Origin: SKKC01 sp046542845
GTDB lineage: Bacteria > Spirochaetota > Spirochaetia > DSM-27196 > SKKC01
Length of the DNA: 26,380 nt
Direction of reading: 5' to 3'
Assembly: GCA_046542845.1 (NCBI GenBank)
Contig: JBKHAN010000039.1
Span: forward strand, 1-26,380
The position numbers were made by a program, and so were the translations under genes. The notes under the pieces were generated by a model. That model searched no databases and was not told the origin of the DNA. It saw only the letters and a list, made by a program, of their open reading frames with translations. This document shows positions 1-7,510 of this stretch, piece after piece (the first letter of the stretch is position 1; each line of letters starts with the position of its first letter).

Positions 1-70
1 ACAATGATGCTGTAAGGGTCTGCGCGGCTATCCATTATCATGGTATTGTATACGTCTCCCGTACATCGAA

Positions 71-77
71 AAAGGAG
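71..77 (+). promoter_or_regulatory. Shine-Dalgarno site of the FGGY kinase gene
   Basis: AAAGGAG lies 8 nt before the ATG at 86, ideal spacing, and fixes that start. The upstream bases 1-70 hold no gene I can support, and I found no convincing -35/-10 pair there. Confidence 0.8.
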
Positions 78-85
78 TATTTGAC

Positions 86-1657
86 ATGAGCACTTCGGAA
101 CTGACGCTCGGCATAGAGTTCGGGTCTACACGAATCAAGTCGACGCTGATCGACACTACGTGGAAACCTGTCGCATCCGGGTCGTATACCTGGCAGGATA
201 CGCAGGTCGACGGTTACTGGTCGTATTCCCTCGATGCCGCGTGGAGCGGTCTCCGCGAAGCCATGAGCACGCTCGTTGAGGACTACCGCGCCTCAACAGG
301 CACATCGCCACAGATCGCCGCCGCCGGTCTCAGCGGTATGATGCACGGCTATCTCGTCTTCGACGAGGACGATAATGTGCTCGTACCCTTTCGCACCTGG
401 CGAAATAACCGTACACACCGTGCGTCTGCCGAGCTCAGCGAGCTCTTTCAGTTTCCGGTTCCGCAGCGGTGGAGCGTCGCACACCTGTACGAGGCTATAC
501 TCAACGGCGAAGACCATGTCCCTCGTATCCGACGACTGACCTCACTCGCCGGTCACGTTCATTATACGCTCACCGGACGACACGTGCTCGGTTTGAACGA
601 AGCCTCCGGCATGTTTCCTGTTGATCCCGAGACCCTTACCTACGATGCAACATACGTCGCAATGTTCGATGAGATTCTGAAGAAGCACGGAATGCCCTAC
701 CGCTTCCTCGACATTATGCCCGAGGTGGTGGAGCACGGAACCGAAGCCGGAACGCTCAACGAGCAGGCGGTCGGGCGTTTTGATCCGACGGGGACCGTGA
801 AGACAGGTCTTCCGTTCTGTCCTCCGGAGGGCGACGCGGGAACCGGTATGATTGCCACCAACAGTATACGACCCCGGACGGCGAACATGTCTGCAGGAAC
901 ATCCGCCTTCGCGATGGTTGTTCTTGAAAAACCACTTGAAGGATTTCACGAAGAGATCGATGTGTTCCTGACACCGGACGGTAAGACCGTGGCTATGGCT
1001 CACTCCAACAACTGCACCTCAGACCTGAACGACTGGGTTTCCATGCTGAAAGACGCGTTTTCTGCCCTTGGAAACGAGGTTTCCCTGAGCGAGAGCTTCT
1101 CCGCGCTTCTACCACTCGCGCTTGAAGCCGATGCCGACGCCGGAGGTCTCACGGTTATTCCCTACCGATCGGGCGAACATCTGACCGGTTTCGCCGACGG
1201 TGTGCCGCTTTTCCTGCGCGCTTCGGGAGCACGCTTTACGCCCGCCAACCTGATGCGGGCGCACATGTTCTCCGCCCTCGCTGCTATGCGCATCGGACTC
1301 GATGTCCTGCGTGAGCGGGAAGGAGCGCACATTGAGCGCATAACCGGCCACGGCGGTTTCTTTACGACTCCCGTCGTCGGTCAAAGAATCGCTGCGGCGG
1401 TGACCGGATGTGAATGTTCGGTCATGGACACTGCCGGCGAAGGCGGTGCCTGGGGTATGGCGCTTCTCGCTTCCTTCCTGAAAGACGGCGGCGGGTCGCT
1501 GCCGGACTATCTCGACCGGGTTTTTGCAGACGCAGCGGTCAGCACGGTCGTGCCAACTGCGAACGACGTTGCAGGCTTCAACGCCTATTTCGCCCGCTAC
1601 AAAACCGCTCTCGGGGCGGAACGAGCCGCCGTCGATGCGGGTATGAGCGAAGGCTGA
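86..1657 (+). CDS. FGGY-family carbohydrate kinase
   Basis: This 523-residue protein is an ATP-dependent cytoplasmic sugar kinase of the FGGY family (xylulokinase, ribulokinase and glycerol kinase relatives), phosphorylating a sugar or polyol. Visible signs are the N-terminal phosphate-binding strand LGIEFGSTRIKSTLID (residues 8-23), which matches the ASKHA-fold 'DxGTxxxK' motif with Glu in place of the usual Asp. A mid-protein EGDAGTGM stretch and NMSAGTSAF near residues 250-275 form the second phosphate motif, and ITGHGGFF and GEGGAWGMALLA in the C-terminal domain form the adenosine region. Length is typical for the family. The exact substrate cannot be read from sequence; a pentulose or related ketose is my guess. 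The gene stands alone, preceded by a strong SD, and converges on the sensor kinase gene 14 nt downstream with no obvious terminator between them. Confidence 0.88.
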   Translation: MSTSELTLGIEFGSTRIKSTLIDTTWKPVASGSYTWQDTQVDGYWSYSLDAAWSGLREAMSTLVEDYRASTGTSPQIAAAGLSGMMHGYLVFDEDDNVLVPFRTWRNNRTHRASAELSELFQFPVPQRWSVAHLYEAILNGEDHVPRIRRLTSLAGHVHYTLTGRHVLGLNEASGMFPVDPETLTYDATYVAMFDEILKKHGMPYRFLDIMPEVVEHGTEAGTLNEQAVGRFDPTGTVKTGLPFCPPEGDAGTGMIATNSIRPRTANMSAGTSAFAMVVLEKPLEGFHEEIDVFLTPDGKTVAMAHSNNCTSDLNDWVSMLKDAFSALGNEVSLSESFSALLPLALEADADAGGLTVIPYRSGEHLTGFADGVPLFLRASGARFTPANLMRAHMFSALAAMRIGLDVLREREGAHIERITGHGGFFTTPVVGQRIAAAVTGCECSVMDTAGEGGAWGMALLASFLKDGGGSLPDYLDRVFADAAVSTVVPTANDVAGFNAYFARYKTALGAERAAVDAGMSEG

Positions 1658-1671
1658 TCGCCCGGATCCTG

Positions 1672-3855
1672 CTACTGTCCCGGGAGGCTGAACTCCAGGG
1701 TCACCGCGGTCCCCGCATCGGTTTTGATTGCTATGGTAGCGCCAAGCTGTTCCGCCAACGCACGGATTATGCGCAGCCCGAACCCGTCGCGCGTACCGCC
1801 TTCGTTCTCAGGCAGAATGCCGGGGCCGGTGTCGGCAACGGTAATACGGACCGTGGTACCGGAGACCTGCGAGGCTACCGTAAGGATCGCCTTATCAGTG
1901 GTGGAGAGAGGCTCATTAGCGAACGCGTACTTCATGGCGTTGGTTACGAGTTCGGTTACAATCATGCCGACGGGAGACAGAACCGAGGTGGGAAGTACAC
2001 GATCCTCGAGCTGTTCCGATACGCGTATGCGAGACCCTGCCGGGAACAGAGCGACAACGGTATTGACGATTTCGCTCAGATACTGTTTCAGGGAGCCGCT
2101 GTTGTGCACATCCGACCGGTATAACTGATCGTAGAGCACTTCCATGCTGCGGAACCGGCTTCGGGCGTCGGTGAGTGCCGCATTCGCCGCCGGACTGTCC
2201 TGAAGCGCGTCCGCGTGAAGCGACAGCATTGCCCCCATCGTATGCATGGTATTCTTGATGCGGTGCTGCACCTCGCGGATAAGGTTCTCTTTTTCGGCGA
2301 GCAGTCGCTGCGCCTCGAACTCCGCATGACGACGTGCTGTAATATCGCGGACGATGCCAAGTACGCGCCCGTCCTCGAGCCGGACAAGCCGATCCTCGAA
2401 GTGCCGACGGCCGGCGGGCACGTCAAGCTCGTAGTTTATGACCTGAAGCTGTCCCGTATCGTAGGCTCGCTCGATCGCATCGCCGACAAGCGCTCCAATC
2501 TCAGCGGGCAGCTGTTCCCGGACGGTGCGTCCGGTGATCTCAGTTCCTGCGAGCAGGTCTGTGGCCTGCGTGTGATATTCGAGGATCAAGCCCTCCCGGT
2601 CGGTCACGAATACGATATCGGGGTGCGCCGCGAGGATCGCGTCTGTGCGTGCGCGATTGCGTTCCAGTTCGCGGATCGCGGTATGTTCGGCGGTAATGTC
2701 TACCCCGAATCCAACAAGGCCAATGACGTCACCAGACTCATTCGTTATCGGGAAGCGGTCGGTCCGGCTCCATCCCTCATGTCCCGCGAGCGTTCTATGC
2801 GACGTGACGTGCCCCCGTATTGCGGTCCCTGTGCGAACAATCTCCTGTTCTTCGCGTGCGAGCTGCTGCGCCATTTCAGGATTAAACACCTCGGCCGCCG
2901 TCTTTCCGATCGCGTCGTCCCGCGCGACGCCGACAGACTCGGACCACGCTCGGTTTACACGAGTATAGCAGCCGTCACGATCGGTGAACCATATAGCGGC
3001 GGGTACCGAGTCCAGAATAAGATCGAGGCTCTTCTCGGCGGTTCGCGCCGCCTGCTCTATGACTGTTCGCTCGGTTATATCCTGAATGACCACCGCGACA
3101 GCAGATTCGGGCCCGCTGAAATCAGGAAGTGGATAATAGCGAACCCGCATATTCCTGCGTCCAAGTCGGGGAAACTCGAATGTATCCTCGAACTCCGTCG
3201 GATACCCTGCAAGACCGCGGTCTATATGAGGTCGAATCTTCTCCTCAAACACCCGCGTGCCGACCAGATCGGCTATGGTACCACCAACGATCTCCGATTC
3301 GCGTCGTTCGAAACTCTCGGCAAACTGCCGGCTGACGACCTGATAGCGGTACCTGCTGTCGACCACCGCGATCTTGTGATCGTTCATTCCGTCCACTGTC
3401 GTTCGATACAGGCTCAGGTAGCGATTCTGCTCCCGTAACCGCTCCTCTGCGCGCTTCTGACGCTGCCGCGACTCGAAAAGCCGAAACGCCATGCGAATGG
3501 ATGCGAGCAGAACCGTGTCGCCTGCATACTTGACCACGTATCCGTACGAGGTGATGCCCTCGGTTTTCTCGACAATTTCGGGTTCGGTATGCGACGAGAG
3601 GAAAACGACCGGTATATCGTACCGCTCAACGATCTTTTCGGCGGCCTCGGTTCCATCCATACCCGAGCCCAGGTCAATATCCATGAGAATCAACGCAGGC
3701 CGCAACCCGCCGGCAAGCATCGACAGGGCCTGTTCACCACTGGGGGCAATAGAAACGGCGTAGCCTGCCGACTCCAGCACCGATTTTTCGCCAAGAGCGA
3801 CTATACGCTCGTCTTCGCAGATCAGAATGCTCGCCCGCCGCGCGCCTCTACCCAT
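1672..3855 (-). CDS. Receiver-PAS-PAS-PAS-HisKA_2 histidine kinase
   Basis: This 727-residue soluble signalling protein has a response-regulator receiver at the N-terminus (about residues 8-125). Its acidic pair is E14/D15, the phosphoacceptor is D59 in LILMDID, with S87 and K109. Three PAS-like sensor segments follow (about 135-265, 270-395 and 398-510), the first two ending in the typical 'DIT' strand. The kinase core is of HisKA_2 type with phosphoacceptor H531 in EVQHRIKN, then an HATPase_c domain with N-box VTELVTNAMKYAF, G1 VADTGPGI and G2 GFGLRII. No membrane segments are evident, so it probably senses a cytoplasmic cue or is driven by phosphotransfer onto its own receiver. No cognate DNA-binding response regulator is adjacent, making it an orphan. 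No SD precedes the ATG; a -10-like hexamer sits 6 nt upstream. The signal is unknown. Confidence 0.9.
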   Translation of the reverse strand: MGRGARRASILICEDERIVALGEKSVLESAGYAVSIAPSGEQALSMLAGGLRPALILMDIDLGSGMDGTEAAEKIVERYDIPVVFLSSHTEPEIVEKTEGITSYGYVVKYAGDTVLLASIRMAFRLFESRQRQKRAEERLREQNRYLSLYRTTVDGMNDHKIAVVDSRYRYQVVSRQFAESFERRESEIVGGTIADLVGTRVFEEKIRPHIDRGLAGYPTEFEDTFEFPRLGRRNMRVRYYPLPDFSGPESAVAVVIQDITERTVIEQAARTAEKSLDLILDSVPAAIWFTDRDGCYTRVNRAWSESVGVARDDAIGKTAAEVFNPEMAQQLAREEQEIVRTGTAIRGHVTSHRTLAGHEGWSRTDRFPITNESGDVIGLVGFGVDITAEHTAIRELERNRARTDAILAAHPDIVFVTDREGLILEYHTQATDLLAGTEITGRTVREQLPAEIGALVGDAIERAYDTGQLQVINYELDVPAGRRHFEDRLVRLEDGRVLGIVRDITARRHAEFEAQRLLAEKENLIREVQHRIKNTMHTMGAMLSLHADALQDSPAANAALTDARSRFRSMEVLYDQLYRSDVHNSGSLKQYLSEIVNTVVALFPAGSRIRVSEQLEDRVLPTSVLSPVGMIVTELVTNAMKYAFANEPLSTTDKAILTVASQVSGTTVRITVADTGPGILPENEGGTRDGFGLRIIRALAEQLGATIAIKTDAGTAVTLEFSLPGQ

Positions 3856-3861
3856 AGACAG

Positions 3862-3891
3862 AGTATATGCCGTTTTCCCCGTGTCGGTGAA
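3862..3891 (-). promoter_or_regulatory. Putative leaderless promoter of the sensor kinase gene
   Basis: On the minus strand, TTCACC (3886-3891) and TATACT (3862-3867) are 18 bp apart. The -10 ends 6 nt before the ATG at 3855, so transcription would start at or next to the A of ATG. No SD is present. Seen in sequence; function inferred. Confidence 0.5.
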
Positions 3892-3898
3892 TGTCGCC

Positions 3899-4909
3899 TT
3901 ACCGCAGCTTCACACTCTTTTGCAGCCGACGCATGAGGGGTAGATTCGCTGCAAAGCCCAAAACCGCGGCAAGGACGGCGCTTACCCGAAAACTGTAGCC
4001 GAGATTTCCGATGTAGACCGACTCAAGCATGCACCACAACCAGAAATTCGGAAACGGCCATAGAAAGGGCCGGTAGGCTTCAGGAATTACAAGACTTAAA
4101 AGCGGCACGAGCAGAAACAGCGGGATCAGGAGTTTGCCTACTCCCATTGCCGCCACCTGGCTGTCGGCAAGCGTCCCGAGCAGCGTCCCCACCAGCGCAC
4201 CGCAGAGGCCACCGATCAGCACGGTCAGAAGAAGCGAGGAAAGTGTCACGGACCAGCCGAGCATGATGTACGCTGCCGCAACCATGCCAAGCGCGCTTTG
4301 GGCAAGAATGTAGACGTAGCGTGCGGCCAGATAGTCGCGGAGGCGCAGCGGCGACACAGCCAGAGCCCGTATAGCCCCGGAACTCCGGTCCTCGACCAGC
4401 AGGAATCCGGCCTGCATGCCGCCAAGGAGGACCGTCGTCATGAGCACTACGATGGCCAGGTAGCTCAGCAGCATCGAGTCGCCGCTTCCCGACGAGTCGG
4501 TAGCATTCGCATTTCCGAGCACATCGCCACCCGAGAGCACGTCGAGCAGCACCATGCGATAGTATTGTTCGGCAGACTCAAGCTCATCGCCCTGCAGGAG
4601 CATTTGCAGACCTTCAGGGGCGGGCACAAAACCCGGCACATCGTCGGGTCGCTTTACCCTGGCTTCCAGACGGGTCTGGTCCTCGAACACCGCGATCTGG
4701 CCGTGTCGTGCGAGAAGGTCCTGCGTCGAAACGGGTAACGATTCGAGTACAGCAAAGGTCGGCGGCTGTTCCCCGAGTCCTGGAACAAAGGCGCGAATAA
4801 GCACCGCAAAAATGACCGGCGCGAGAAGGATATAGAGGGAAATCGGATCGCGACGCGCCATGGCCCAGTCGGCTTCAAGCCGGGCCAGTATGCGTGAAAT
4901 CGAGCTCAT
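3899..4909 (-). CDS. ABC-2 type transporter permease (second permease)
   Basis: A 336-residue inner-membrane permease of the ABC-2 type. One N-terminal membrane segment (SLYILLAPVIFAVLIRAFV, about residues 23-41) is followed by a large external loop (about 45-165). A C-terminal block of five hydrophobic segments starts at SYLAIVVLMTTVLLGGMQAGF. This is the arrangement of NatB/drug-exporter-like permeases. The open frame extends far upstream to 5275, but that part runs through the preceding gene in another frame. The ATG at 4909 is chosen because GAAGGAGG lies just before it and it forms an ATGA overlap with the stop of the upstream permease. It is the last gene of the TetR/ABC operon, and its product probably pairs with the permease encoded just upstream and the ATPase. 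Substrate unknown; an export role (lipid, drug or peptide) is inferred from family. Confidence 0.85.
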   Translation of the reverse strand: MSSISRILARLEADWAMARRDPISLYILLAPVIFAVLIRAFVPGLGEQPPTFAVLESLPVSTQDLLARHGQIAVFEDQTRLEARVKRPDDVPGFVPAPEGLQMLLQGDELESAEQYYRMVLLDVLSGGDVLGNANATDSSGSGDSMLLSYLAIVVLMTTVLLGGMQAGFLLVEDRSSGAIRALAVSPLRLRDYLAARYVYILAQSALGMVAAAYIMLGWSVTLSSLLLTVLIGGLCGALVGTLLGTLADSQVAAMGVGKLLIPLFLLVPLLSLVIPEAYRPFLWPFPNFWLWCMLESVYIGNLGYSFRVSAVLAAVLGFAANLPLMRRLQKSVKLR

Positions 4910-5748
4910 ATTCGAGCCTCCTTCATGAGAACCCGCGCGGCGGCGGCACGGACTGCGATCGTGGCCACGCCCGCGAGCGCTACCAGATACAGCAGAGCAC
5001 CACCTATCGCTTCTCCTGGTCCCATGAGCCCGGACGGTCCGATCGTGAGGATATCGCGAACCGCGTACAGAAGCCGGTAGGTCGGAAACCAGGTAAGCCA
5101 GCGCGGCGAAAAGGCGGGAAACAGGTACGACACGATGGGAAGCTGGCTGACAAGTAGAATTGAAATGCCGGGCAGAAACCACGCACTGATACTCGAGAAG
5201 AACAGCGCAAAAAGGAGTCCGAAGGCGCTGATAAAAAGTCCGGCAACGGTAAACAGCATGATCATGGACGCCCATGCAAAAAGCGACAGGTTCAAACCGA
5301 CGGTGAGCAGCAGCAGCGCAACGCCATACAGTATGGTCAGAACCGTCCAGAGGAGCATCTTCGCCGCTACATACGTGCCGGTTCCACCGGGCGTCACCCG
5401 GTACGCGCGAATGGTCCCGTCCTGTTTCTCCTGGAACAGGTTCACCCCGATAAATACAAAGGGCAGAATAAGCACTTCGAACACAATCAGATTGATGATC
5501 AGATTGGTGCGATTGCCGACCGGTTCGCGACGCTCGCCGAGGTATCGCACGGGAAGGTCCTCTGTCATGGCCGCTGCAGCAATCGCATCGTTTCCCGCAC
5601 GCCCCGCCGCTATGGTCCTTTGGTCTCCGTCGGGCACCAGATAGAAGCCCGCCACAGTGAGCACCAGTGTCAGGACCATGACAATGGAGAACAGGTTCCG
5701 CCTCATGGTCACGAACTCGGCACCTGCGAGTGTCAGTATCGCACGCAT
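4906..5748 (-). CDS. ABC-2 type transporter permease (first permease)
   Basis: A 280-residue integral membrane protein. A first membrane segment (about residues 19-38, NLFSIVMVLTLVLTVAGFYL) is followed by a hydrophilic loop to about residue 80, then five hydrophobic segments. The cytoplasmic motif FQEKQDGTIRAYRVTPGG before the third segment is typical of ABC-2 permeases, where it couples to the ATPase. The ATG overlaps the ATPase stop codon by one base (TGATG), and its own stop overlaps the next permease start (ATGA), so the three transporter genes are translationally coupled. Two distinct permeases plus one ATPase suggest a heterodimeric exporter. The substrate cannot be inferred from sequence. 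Confidence 0.87.
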   Translation of the reverse strand: MRAILTLAGAEFVTMRRNLFSIVMVLTLVLTVAGFYLVPDGDQRTIAAGRAGNDAIAAAAMTEDLPVRYLGERREPVGNRTNLIINLIVFEVLILPFVFIGVNLFQEKQDGTIRAYRVTPGGTGTYVAAKMLLWTVLTILYGVALLLLTVGLNLSLFAWASMIMLFTVAGLFISAFGLLFALFFSSISAWFLPGISILLVSQLPIVSYLFPAFSPRWLTWFPTYRLLYAVRDILTIGPSGLMGPGEAIGGALLYLVALAGVATIAVRAAAARVLMKEARI

Positions 5749-6608
5749 CAGGATAACCCTCTTCCGGTCAATCTCATAAAGATCTGTTCGAGCGTCGCCT
5801 CCTGGCTGTGGACCGTTTCGACCCGTCCCGCTTCGGTCAGCTCCATGAAGCGTCTGCGGTCGTCCTCCCGGTCAAGAAAGAGCGTCTGAGACTGGAACCC
5901 ACTTCCGGTCTCCGAGGCGTACTCCAGCTTCACCGATTTCTCGCCGTAGGCAAGCTTGAGATTTCGCGGCGTGTCGGTTGCTATAATGCGCCCCTCGTTT
6001 AGAAACGCGACCTGATCGCAGAGTTCGTCCGCGGTAAACATGTTGTGGGTCGTCATGAATATCGTGACGCCAGCCGCCCGCTTCTCGGCAATAATGGTCT
6101 TGATGCGTGCAGCAGTCGTCGGATCGAGCCCTGACATGGGTTCGTCGAGAAACAGCAGGTCGGGCTTGTTGATAATGGACCGTGCGAAACTCAGACGTTG
6201 TTTCATCCCTTTCGAGTACTGTCCCGTCTTCCGGTGCGCAGCGTCGGCGAGCCCGACCATCTCAAGGACGCGTCGGGGATCTTCGGTCGGGACCGAAAAC
6301 AGCCCGGCGTGTAGCCTGAGGTTTTCGAGCCCCGTGAGCTTCGTGTAGAGATTCGGCAACTCAAAAGAGTACCCGACACGATTAAAGAAATCGGGGCGAA
6401 TCTGCCGGATGGGCACTCCCTCGTAGGTCACCTCGCCCCGCTGAAGGCTCAACAGTTTTGTCAGAATGTTCTGCACAGTGCTCTTACCCGAGCCGCTTGG
6501 TCCGAGAAAGCCGTAGATCGACCCTGCGGGTACATCAAAGCTTACATTCTCGACTGCAAAACTGCCCTTACCCTCGTAATCGTGAAACAGATTGCGCACA
6601 CTGATCAT
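5748..6608 (-). CDS. ABC transporter ATP-binding protein
   Basis: A 286-residue ATPase that powers the two permeases encoded downstream. It has Walker A GPSGSGKST (residues 36-44), a signature motif YSKGMKQR (a variant of LSGGQ usual in CcmA/NatA/drug-export ATPases), Walker B LLFLDEP with the D-loop SGLDPT, and the switch histidine in MTTHNM. A C-terminal extension of about 70 residues follows, as in multidrug/daunorubicin-type ATPases. The start at 6608 is preferred because AAGGA lies 8 nt upstream and the ATG comes one base after the TetR stop. An ATG at 6617 (three residues longer) has the SD too close. The open frame continues to 6719 but that stretch overlaps TetR and lacks support. Confidence 0.93.
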   Translation of the reverse strand: MISVRNLFHDYEGKGSFAVENVSFDVPAGSIYGFLGPSGSGKSTVQNILTKLLSLQRGEVTYEGVPIRQIRPDFFNRVGYSFELPNLYTKLTGLENLRLHAGLFSVPTEDPRRVLEMVGLADAAHRKTGQYSKGMKQRLSFARSIINKPDLLFLDEPMSGLDPTTAARIKTIIAEKRAAGVTIFMTTHNMFTADELCDQVAFLNEGRIIATDTPRNLKLAYGEKSVKLEYASETGSGFQSQTLFLDREDDRRRFMELTEAGRVETVHSQEATLEQIFMRLTGRGLS

Positions 6609-6609
6609 C

Positions 6610-7248
6610 TCATTCATCCTTCTTCTGATATATCGCGCGACGTAACACGCGCATGGCCCGTCGCATACGGGACGTAATCTCGTCGACCGTCTGTTCAAGC
6701 GTTGTTTCGGCACTGGCACGCGCGCTCATGTACTCAAGCTTGATGCCCGTGAACATCCACTGAACCACCTCGTAGATCACCTCGGGCTCATCCGCAAACC
6801 CGGTCGTGTCGACACCGTCGAACCACCCTGAGAGCGAAAGGTCCGCCTGACCATCGACGTACTCGGCCATGAAGCGCTGCAGAAGCTGCGACTGCCCGCT
6901 GTCGAGAAAACCTTCGAACAGCCGGTAGTCTTCGGGGTGCTGCTTCAATACCTCGCCTCCGGCTGTGAGAATCACTTCCAGACGTCTGATCAGATCGTCC
7001 GGCCATTCGACAATAGCGGTACGCAACTCTGAGGCAATCGCACGCTGAGCCCGAGACAGCACAGTCAGATACAGATCTTCTTTCCCGTCAAAATAGTAGA
7101 ACAGGCTTCCCTTGGAGATGCCGATGTCAGCTACGATGCGGTTCGTCGAAGCGCCGACGTATCCCTGAGCTATGAAATGGCGGCGGGCGCAGGAGAGAAT
7201 CTGATCCTGCTTCTGCTGTGTCAGCTTCGCAAAGGCCTCCGACGGCAC
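6610..7248 (-). CDS. TetR-family transcriptional repressor
   Basis: A 212-residue regulator. The N-terminal helix-turn-helix domain spans about residues 10-57, with the TetR signature TNRIVADIGISKGSLFYYFDGKEDLY. The rest is an all-helical ligand-binding and dimerisation domain that does not reveal the inducer. The start codon is GTG, because the nearest upstream in-frame codons are GTC and the TAA stop of the 45-residue gene; no good SD is present. Translation therefore probably depends on ribosomes finishing the small upstream gene. It sits between that gene and the ABC exporter genes, the usual arrangement for a repressor that controls its own exporter. The palindromes at 7401-7416 and 7443-7458 are its probable operators. 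Confidence 0.93.
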   Translation of the reverse strand: MPSEAFAKLTQQKQDQILSCARRHFIAQGYVGASTNRIVADIGISKGSLFYYFDGKEDLYLTVLSRAQRAIASELRTAIVEWPDDLIRRLEVILTAGGEVLKQHPEDYRLFEGFLDSGQSQLLQRFMAEYVDGQADLSLSGWFDGVDTTGFADEPEVIYEVVQWMFTGIKLEYMSARASAETTLEQTVDEITSRMRRAMRVLRRAIYQKKDE

Positions 7249-7251
7249 GAC

Positions 7252-7389
7252 TTACTCGTCGCTCTCGTACGATTCGCCGGCCTTCGCCTCCATCTTCCGT
7301 TTTATGGCGGCCCACGCCTTGAGCTTGAGGTAGCCAATAAGGACCACTCCTGCGCCAATCAGAATCCAACCCCATACCGGTATCTGCAT
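7252..7389 (-). CDS. 45-residue single-pass membrane protein, first gene of the TetR/ABC operon
   Basis: This small frame encodes 45 residues beginning MQIPVWGWILIGAGVVLIGY. One hydrophobic helix (about residues 5-20) is followed by a Lys/Arg-rich segment (LKLKAWAAIKRKMEAK) and an acidic tail ending ESYESDE. The ATG at 7387-7389 has a strong SD, AAGGAGG, correctly spaced, directly downstream of an operator palindrome. The stop TAA (7252-7254) is in the same frame as the TetR gene and is separated from its GTG start by only one codon. SD, hydrophobic profile and position argue for a real gene. By topology rules it would expose the basic tail to the cytoplasm. I do not recognise the family; it might modulate the exporter or the repressor (inference). 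Confidence 0.75.
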   Translation of the reverse strand: MQIPVWGWILIGAGVVLIGYLKLKAWAAIKRKMEAKAGESYESDE

Positions 7390-7400
7390 ATCACGCCTCC

Positions 7401-7416
7401 TTGACCACATGGTCAA
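7401..7416. promoter_or_regulatory. Putative TetR operator 1
   Basis: TTGACCACATGGTCAA is a 16-bp palindrome with only the central pair off. It lies just upstream of the SD of the small membrane-protein gene, where repressor binding would block the leftward operon. Confidence 0.75.
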
Positions 7417-7442
7417 TATTTACGGCTGCATCGTACTATAGG

Positions 7443-7458
7443 TTGACCACGTGGTCAA
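7443..7458. promoter_or_regulatory. Putative TetR operator 2
   Basis: TTGACCACGTGGTCAA is a perfect 16-bp palindrome with the same half-sites as operator 1, centred exactly 42 bp (about four helical turns) away. It overlaps the region where a -35 element would sit for a possible rightward -10 TACAAT at 7480-7485, so it could also control the divergent beta-galactosidase gene. Confidence 0.78.
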
Positions 7459-7510
7459 TGCTTTGTACGCGCTTGCCCATACAATAAGAGCGCTCTATGC
7501 TGTGGGGACC

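Noticed and set aside
1..85. Promoter for the FGGY kinase gene
   Set aside because: TATCAT (36-41) and TATTGT (44-49) look like -10 elements but no acceptable -35 lies 16-18 bp upstream; the region may also be cut by the window edge.
2215..3438. 407-residue open frame on the plus strand
   Set aside because: Antisense to the sensor kinase gene, whose domains are intact; composition is Arg/Pro-rich and no family is recognisable. A GC-rich shadow frame.
4910..5275. N-terminal extension of the second ABC permease
   Set aside because: The extension lies within the first permease gene in another frame; the ATG at 4909 has a strong SD and ATGA overlap.
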